Source: an uncultured Slackia sp. (lineage in GTDB: Bacteria; Actinomycetota; Coriobacteriia; Coriobacteriales; Eggerthellaceae). From it: a stretch of 23,410 nucleotides of DNA. Under the pieces are notes generated by a model that did no database searches, had not been told where the DNA came from, and was given only the letters and a program-made list of their open reading frames with translations. Shown here in pieces: positions 23,093-23,410 of this stretch. The first letter of the stretch is position 1; every line of letters begins with the position of its first letter. The translations under genes were made by a program, and so were the position numbers. The stretch covers positions 1 through 23,410 of the forward strand of contig CALBLG010000201.1 of NCBI GenBank assembly GCA_937895975.1. The letters run 5' to 3'.

Positions 23093-23258
23093 TTTGCAAG
23101 AAAACGCGGGTTGTGAACGATGTTCTGGTGCGTTTTGCGGCCTGAAGCTCGTGCTTTGCTGCGATGCCGTTCGGGAAAGCATGCCTTCCCGAACGATTTT
23201 CGGTCTGAATCGGCATCGGCTTCCCCATGTTCGCGCATAGCTCGCGTTTTCTTGCAAA
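23093..23258. repeat. 16-bp inverted repeat around a terminator-like hairpin
   Basis: TTTGCAAGAAAACGCG (23093-23108) is exactly complementary to 23243-23258. The 134-base interior has a 10-bp hairpin, CGTTCGGGAA / TTCCCGAACG (23168-23195), followed by ATTTT. A diverged direct copy of the left arm lies at 23046-23065 (16 of 20 with 23096-23115). Confidence 0.6.
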
Positions 23259-23286
23259 AAGAAAGGCGAAGCGCACGCTTCGCCTT
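23254..23286 (-). terminator. Intrinsic terminator of the short-chain dehydrogenase gene
   Basis: AAGGCGAAGC (23263-23272), loop GCAC and GCTTCGCCTT (23277-23286) form a perfect 10-bp stem. On the minus strand it is followed by TCTTTTTG, a proper T-tract. It lies 48 bases after the dehydrogenase stop codon. Confidence 0.9.
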
Positions 23287-23334
23287 GGTGGGACCTTGGT
23301 GGGGCCGCACGCATCCGAATATCGCGGGTGACGT

Positions 23335-23410
23335 CTACGGGCGCAGGCCGCTGCCGCCTTGCACGGTGATAGTTTCGCCGGAAACGTAGGCCGAAAGGTC
23401 GCTCGCGAGG
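23335..23410 (-). CDS. Short-chain dehydrogenase/reductase, C-terminal end only
   Basis: Only the last 24 codons and the TAG stop are in the window. The peptide LASDLSAYVSGETITVQGGS, followed by GLRP, matches the C-terminal end of classical SDR enzymes (FabG-like), where LASDxxxYVxGxxxxVxGG closes the NAD(P)-binding fold. The substrate cannot be told from this fragment: 3-oxoacyl-ACP reductase, hydroxysteroid dehydrogenase and other SDRs all end this way. Confidence 0.85.
   Translation of the reverse strand, partial: LASDLSAYVSGETITVQGGSGLRP

Larger units (their letters stand above)
22847..23334. other. 488-bp intergenic region rich in repeats and hairpins
   Basis: No credible gene is seen; the open frames here lack ribosome sites and recognisable products. 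It holds tandem degenerate repeats (22905-22980), a 16-bp inverted repeat (23093-23258) around a hairpin (23168-23195), and a minus-strand terminator (23254-23286). The start could contain a structured small RNA. Confidence 0.6.

Noticed and set aside
22905..23115. CRISPR-like array in the last intergenic region
   Set aside because: The repeats are degenerate, unequal and only two or three in number, with no constant spacers and no cas genes.

Overview
The window is about 60-65% GC with ATG, GTG and TTG starts. Its gene content points to an anaerobic actinobacterium of the Coriobacteriia, probably Eggerthellaceae; the genus cannot be fixed. The main reasons are two membrane-embedded LuxR-type regulators and two single-subunit, Tat-exported flavoprotein reductases without heme or FMN domains. 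Both classes are expanded in that family. No tRNA, rRNA, CRISPR array, transposase or phage gene was seen.

Layout. (1) 1-5.7 kb: a membrane LuxR regulator (+), the arginine repressor argR (-), a second membrane LuxR regulator (-), and a divergent flavoprotein reductase (+). The last two share a roughly 200-bp intergenic region with palindromic operator candidates. (2) 5.7-10 kb: a glutamate-cysteine ligase-family enzyme, then a lipoprotein translationally coupled to a YgiQ-type radical SAM protein. (3) 10.2-14.3 kb (-): an orphan hybrid sensor kinase, then an overlapping OmpR-type response regulator/sensor kinase pair. (4) 14.7-18.6 kb (+): an operon divergent from that pair, encoding a VTC-type (polyphosphate polymerase-like) protein, a DUF4956 membrane protein and a large surface lipoprotein with a Cthe_2159-like beta-helix. 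(5) 18.8-22.8 kb (+): an anion permease, a second flavoprotein reductase and a LysR regulator. (6) A 488-bp repeat-rich intergenic region and the 3' end of a short-chain dehydrogenase (-).

How they may work together. Two modules look like regulated respiration or detoxification of small organic substrates: LuxR2 with reductase 1, and permease with reductase 2 and LysR. Each has a matching operator candidate. Upstream of reductase 2 are two ATAAC-N5-GTTAT palindromes of the LysR T-N11-A type; one is centred near -66 of a predicted start site. The most intriguing unit is the two-component system plus VTC/DUF4956/beta-helix operon. Between them lies a symmetrical cluster of CTGAAA half-sites at 11-bp spacing, as expected for an OmpR-type regulator. 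This suggests a regulated surface-polymer or polyphosphate system.

Several intergenic regions (1.7, 5.8, 10.1, 14.4 and 23.2 kb) hold long inverted repeats. The arms are 15-31 bp (29 bp but imperfect at 10.1 kb), and most enclose smaller hairpins. They share architecture rather than sequence and I could not assign them to a known family.
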